Positions 60,822 through 64,000 of a stretch of DNA of 64,000 bases are shown one piece after another. This stretch comes from Pseudomonas asturiensis (lineage in GTDB: Bacteria; Pseudomonadota; Gammaproteobacteria; Pseudomonadales; Pseudomonadaceae). The notes under the pieces were generated by a model. The model made no database searches and was not told where the DNA came from. It worked only from the letters and a program-made list of their open reading frames with translations. The stretch covers positions 31,019 to 95,018 of the forward strand of contig NZ_FRDA01000006.1 in NCBI RefSeq assembly GCF_900143095.1. The letters are read 5' to 3'. The position numbers and the translations under genes are program-made. The first letter of the stretch is position 1; each line of letters opens with the position of its first letter.

Positions 60822-61283
60822 GTGTCCACTTCCCACCCGCCAGCGCTGGATGAAATAGATCGCAGGCTGATCGCCGCGCTGCAGATCAATGCCCGCGAAA
60901 GCGTCGCGACGCTGGCCCGTCAGCTCGGCATCGCCCGGACCACCGTGACCTCCCGGCTTGCACGCCTGGAGAGCACCAGGGTGATCACCGGCTATGGCGT
61001 GCGCCTTGGTCAACGCGTCATCGACGGCGGTTTGCAGGCGTACGTCGGGATTACCGTGCAACCGCGTTCGGGCAAGGAAGTGCTGCGCCGCCTCAGTGCG
61101 CTGGCGCAGTTGCAGCAGTTGTGCGCGGTGAGCGGCGAGTTCGATTACGTGGCATGGCTGCGTACCGATTCACCCGAGCAACTGGACGAACTGCTGGACC
61201 TGATCGGCAGCGTGGACGGTGTGGAAAAAACCACCACCTCGATCATCCTCAGCAGCAAGATCGACCGTGGACAACCGGTCTGA
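60822..61283 (+). CDS. Lrp/AsnC family regulator, probably of davBA
   Basis: 153-aa regulator. The HTH shows ALDEIDRRLIAALQINARES then ARQLGIARTTVTSRLARLE, and the RAM effector domain shows VGITVQPRSGKEVLRRL and VSGEFDYVAWLRTDSP. The GTG at 60822 is 6 nt from GGAG and fits better than the ATG at 60810. Located directly upstream of davBA on the same strand, as in P. putida, so it likely senses lysine or a catabolite. Confidence 0.85.
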   Translation: MSTSHPPALDEIDRRLIAALQINARESVATLARQLGIARTTVTSRLARLESTRVITGYGVRLGQRVIDGGLQAYVGITVQPRSGKEVLRRLSALAQLQQLCAVSGEFDYVAWLRTDSPEQLDELLDLIGSVDGVEKTTTSIILSSKIDRGQPV

Positions 61284-61435
61284 TCCCATCCAGAACGAAA
61301 GAATCACACTCAAAATAACCAGCCATATCGTCAGTTTGCACAAACAAACATCATATCGACGACACTTTGCGTCTTATTAACGTGCTCACACTTATCTAGA
61401 CTGTTGTTTTTCGCCGTTGCCCACCAAGGTCAGTC

Positions 61436-63115
61436 ATGAAAAACAACCGTCATCCCGCCAACGGCAAAAAGCCGATCACCTTGTTTGGCCCCGATTTTCC
61501 ATTTGCCTTCGATGACTGGATCGAGCACCCGAAAGGTCTGGGCAGCATCCCCAAAGAACAGCATGGCGCGGAAGTGGCGATCATCGGTGCCGGTATCGCC
61601 GGGCTGGTGGCAGCCTATGAGCTGATGAAGATGGGCCTCAAGCCAGTCGTCTATGAAGCCTCGAAAATGGGCGGTCGTCTGCGCTCGCAGGAGTTCGAAG
61701 GTGCCAAGGGCATCGTCGCCGAATTGGGCGGCATGCGCTTTCCGGTATCGTCGACGGCCTTCTTTCATTACGTCGACAAGCTGGGCCTTGAGTCCAGGCC
61801 TTTCCCCAACCCGCTGACTGCCGCCTCCGGCAGCACGGTCATCGACCTGGAAGGCACCACCTACTACGCACAGATGCTCTCTGACCTACCTGCGTTGTTT
61901 CAGGAAGTCGCTGACGCCTGGGCCGACGCACTGGAAAGCGGCTCGCAGTTCTCCGAGATTCAGCAAGCCATTCGTGACCGCGATGTGCCGCGTCTCAAAG
62001 CGTTGTGGAACAAACTGGTCCCACTGTGGGACGACCGCACGTTCTATGACTTCGTGGCGACCTCCAAAGCGTTTGCCAAACTGTCGTTTTACCATCGTGA
62101 AGTGTTCGGCCAGGTGGGCTTCGGCACAGGCGGCTGGGACTCTGACTTCCCCAACTCAATGCTGGAAATCTTTCGCGTGGTCATGACCAACTGCGACGAA
62201 CACCAGCATTTGATCGTCGGCGGTGTGCAGCAGGTGCCGGTGGGCCTGTGGAGCCACGTGCCCGAGCGCTGCGCCCACTGGCCCAAAGGCACCAGCCTCT
62301 CGTCCCTGCATCGTGGTGCACCGCGCACCGGCGTGAAGCGCATTGCCCGCGCCGAAGATGGCCGCCTGTCGGTGACCGATAACTGGGGTGATACCCGCCA
62401 GTACGCAGCTGTGCTGACCACCTGCCAGAGCTGGTTGCTCACGACCCAGATCGAGTGCGAAGAATCGCTGTTTTCGCAGAAGATGTGGATGGCGCTGGAC
62501 CGCACGCGCTACATGCAGTCATCGAAAACCTTCGTCATGGTTGATCGCCCGTTCTGGAAGGACAAAGACCCGGAAACCGGCCGCGACCTGATGAGCATGA
62601 CCCTCACCGATCGCCTGACCCGTGGCACTTACCTGTTCGATAACGGCGACGACAAGCCTGGCGTGATCTGCCTGTCATACTCGTGGATGAGCGATGCGTT
62701 GAAAATGCTGCCGCAACCCGTCGAAAAACGCGTGAAGCTGGCGCTGGATGCCCTGAAGAAGATTTACCCGAAGGTCGACATCGCAGCGCGCATTATCGGC
62801 GACCCGATCACCGTCTCGTGGGAAGCCGACCCGCACTTCCTCGGTGCTTTCAAAGGTGCGCTGCCCGGCCATTACCGCTATAACCAGCGCATGTATGCGC
62901 ACTTCATACAGCAGGACATGCCCAGCGAACAGCGCGGTATGTTCATCGCCGGTGATGACGTGTCCTGGACGCCCGCCTGGGTGGAAGGCGCGGTGCAGAC
63001 CTCGTTGAACGCCGTGTGGGGCATCATGAATCACTTCGGCGGCAAGACCCACGCTGAAAACCCGGGTCCCGGCGACGTGTTCCACGAGATCGGACCGATT
63101 GCACTGGCCGACTGA
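61436..63115 (+). CDS. davB: L-lysine 2-monooxygenase
   Basis: 559-aa FAD amine-oxidase-fold enzyme converting L-lysine to 5-aminopentanamide with O2 and CO2 release. The FAD site is IIGAGIAGLVAAYELMKMG (residues 49-67), then GGRLRS; the C-terminal AGDDVSWTPAWVEGAVQTS closes the flavin site. Close in sequence to P. putida DavB. The family also includes tryptophan 2-monooxygenase (IaaM, auxin route); pairing with davA and overall similarity favour the lysine enzyme. Confidence 0.88.
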   Translation: MKNNRHPANGKKPITLFGPDFPFAFDDWIEHPKGLGSIPKEQHGAEVAIIGAGIAGLVAAYELMKMGLKPVVYEASKMGGRLRSQEFEGAKGIVAELGGMRFPVSSTAFFHYVDKLGLESRPFPNPLTAASGSTVIDLEGTTYYAQMLSDLPALFQEVADAWADALESGSQFSEIQQAIRDRDVPRLKALWNKLVPLWDDRTFYDFVATSKAFAKLSFYHREVFGQVGFGTGGWDSDFPNSMLEIFRVVMTNCDEHQHLIVGGVQQVPVGLWSHVPERCAHWPKGTSLSSLHRGAPRTGVKRIARAEDGRLSVTDNWGDTRQYAAVLTTCQSWLLTTQIECEESLFSQKMWMALDRTRYMQSSKTFVMVDRPFWKDKDPETGRDLMSMTLTDRLTRGTYLFDNGDDKPGVICLSYSWMSDALKMLPQPVEKRVKLALDALKKIYPKVDIAARIIGDPITVSWEADPHFLGAFKGALPGHYRYNQRMYAHFIQQDMPSEQRGMFIAGDDVSWTPAWVEGAVQTSLNAVWGIMNHFGGKTHAENPGPGDVFHEIGPIALAD

Positions 63116-63130
63116 GAGAAGGAAATGCCC

Positions 63131-63913
63131 ATGCGTGTCGCCTTGTACCAGTGCACACCCTTGCCGCTGGATGTCAGCGGCAACCTGACCCGACTGCACC
63201 GACAGGCCGAGGCGGCTGCCGCACAAGGTGCGCAGCTGCTGGTCTGCCCGGAGATGTTTCTGACCGGCTACAACATTGGCGCGCAAGCATGCGCTGAGCT
63301 GGCACAAGCCTGTGACGGACCCGCTGCAATGCGCATTGCGCAGATTGCCCGTCAGCACGGGATTGCGATTGTCTATGGCTACCCGGAGCGCAGCGCCGAA
63401 CAGCAGATCTACAACGCCGTGCAGTTGATCGACCGTCAGGGCAACCGACTGACCAACTACCGCAAGACGCACCTGTTCAGCGAACTGGACACCTCGATGT
63501 TCACAGCGGGTGAAGACCTTTGCCCGGTGGTCGAGCTCAATGGCTGGCGGCTGGGCATGCTGATCTGCTACGACGTGGAGTTTCCCGAAAACACACGCCG
63601 TCTGGCACTTGCCGGTGCCGAGCTGATTCTGGTGCCGACAGCGAATATGGCGCCTTTCGATTTCGTCTGCGACGTGACTGTGCGGGCGCGAGCGTTCGAA
63701 AATCACTGCTACGTGGTGTACGCCAACTATTGCGGCAGCGAGGGCGAGATTCGTTATTGCGGCCTGAGCAGCCTCTGCGCGCCGGATGGCAGTCGTCCCG
63801 TACTGGCGGGGCAGAATGAGACATTGCTGATCGGCGAACTGGACCGGACGCAGCTCACACAGGCCAGAACCGTCAACGACTACTTCAAGGATCGCAGGCA
63901 GGATTTGTATTGA
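63131..63913 (+). CDS. davA: 5-aminopentanamidase
   Basis: 260-aa carbon-nitrogen hydrolase releasing ammonia from 5-aminopentanamide to give 5-aminovalerate. The nitrilase triad is Glu41 (CPEMFL), Lys112 (YRKTHLF) and Cys146 (LICYDVEFPE). The start at 63131 has AAGGA at suitable spacing; an ATG two codons upstream is possible. 15 nt after davB, so co-transcribed. Confidence 0.9.
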   Translation: MRVALYQCTPLPLDVSGNLTRLHRQAEAAAAQGAQLLVCPEMFLTGYNIGAQACAELAQACDGPAAMRIAQIARQHGIAIVYGYPERSAEQQIYNAVQLIDRQGNRLTNYRKTHLFSELDTSMFTAGEDLCPVVELNGWRLGMLICYDVEFPENTRRLALAGAELILVPTANMAPFDFVCDVTVRARAFENHCYVVYANYCGSEGEIRYCGLSSLCAPDGSRPVLAGQNETLLIGELDRTQLTQARTVNDYFKDRRQDLY

Positions 63914-63976
63914 ACGCTCGCAAATCCTTTGGTCGTTCCCATGCTCCGCTCCATCGTGACGGATGAACACAAACCT

Positions 63977-64000
63977 CGTGGGAGCGAGCTTGCTCGCGAA
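63977..64000. repeat. REP element cut by the window edge
   Basis: CGTGGGAGCGAGCTTGCTCGC at 63977-63997 is a common Pseudomonas REP arm, of a subfamily different from the 15.4-kb array. It follows davA. Confidence 0.75.

Noticed and set aside
61436..63115. Naming this gene iaaM (tryptophan 2-monooxygenase)
   Set aside because: The neighbouring 5-aminopentanamidase and Lrp-type regulator, and overall similarity to P. putida DavB, favour lysine 2-monooxygenase.

Overview
This window is a GC-rich, gene-dense chromosomal segment of a fluorescent Pseudomonas, most likely the P. syringae group. The evidence is the gene order amgK/lptD-surA-pdxA-rsmA-apaG-apaH, the rpsU-dnaG-rpoD macromolecular synthesis block, the prkA-yeaH-spoVR operon, a Che2-type chemotaxis cluster, an arn lipid A modification operon, davBA lysine catabolism genes and Pseudomonas-type REP palindromes. 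The species assignment is an inference from layout and protein similarity by eye, not from a search.

Layout. 1-8.8 kb: amgK (minus) diverges from lptD-surA-pdxA-rsmA, apaG-apaH and glpE, which are tightly packed and often overlap by 4 nt. 9-14 kb: the prkA-yeaH-spoVR stress operon, with palindromes between prkA and yeaH. 14-18.5 kb: cca, a triplicated REP array, folB-folK (minus), plsY, tsaD (minus). 18.6-26 kb: rpsU, dnaG, rpoD and a GGDEF/EAL protein whose 5' PAS domain has decayed into a frameshifted remnant.

26-33.7 kb is an accessory-looking stretch. It starts with a tRNA-Ile2(CAU) whose 3' end and terminator recur in degraded form 2 kb downstream. These two copies bracket a tautomerase gene, a divergent LysR regulator and a small Thr/Cys-rich ORF. 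Then come a DUF3592 protein, a hipBA toxin-antitoxin pair with two GTATAC operators, a zinc-ribbon-like unknown protein, a YcaC-type hydrolase, HIT-like and VOC proteins and a small unknown gene.

33.7-42.4 kb: a nine-gene chemotaxis operon (MCP-like, CheY, STAS, CheA, MCP, CheW, CheR, CheD, CheB) behind a good match to a FliA (sigma-28) promoter. 42.4-45.2 kb: an orphan DeoR regulator with three TCGTT repeats at exact 10-bp spacing in front of it, and an exported M20 dipeptidase. 45.9-54.7 kb: arnBCADTEF-ugd, a full L-Ara4N lipid A modification operon, facing an ArnT-like glycosyltransferase. 56-61 kb: two tandem paralogous membrane proteins of unknown function, a Fic gene fragment, a NERD protein and a FUSC transporter. 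60.8-64 kb: an Lrp-type regulator with davB-davA (lysine to 5-aminovalerate), ending in a REP.

Most of the window is well-known biology. The parts least explained by known gene families are the tRNA-bounded 2-kb segment with its small ORF, the duplicated membrane-protein pair, the DeoR operator array, and RNA structures placed over or between genes of known operons (cca, prkA-yeaH).
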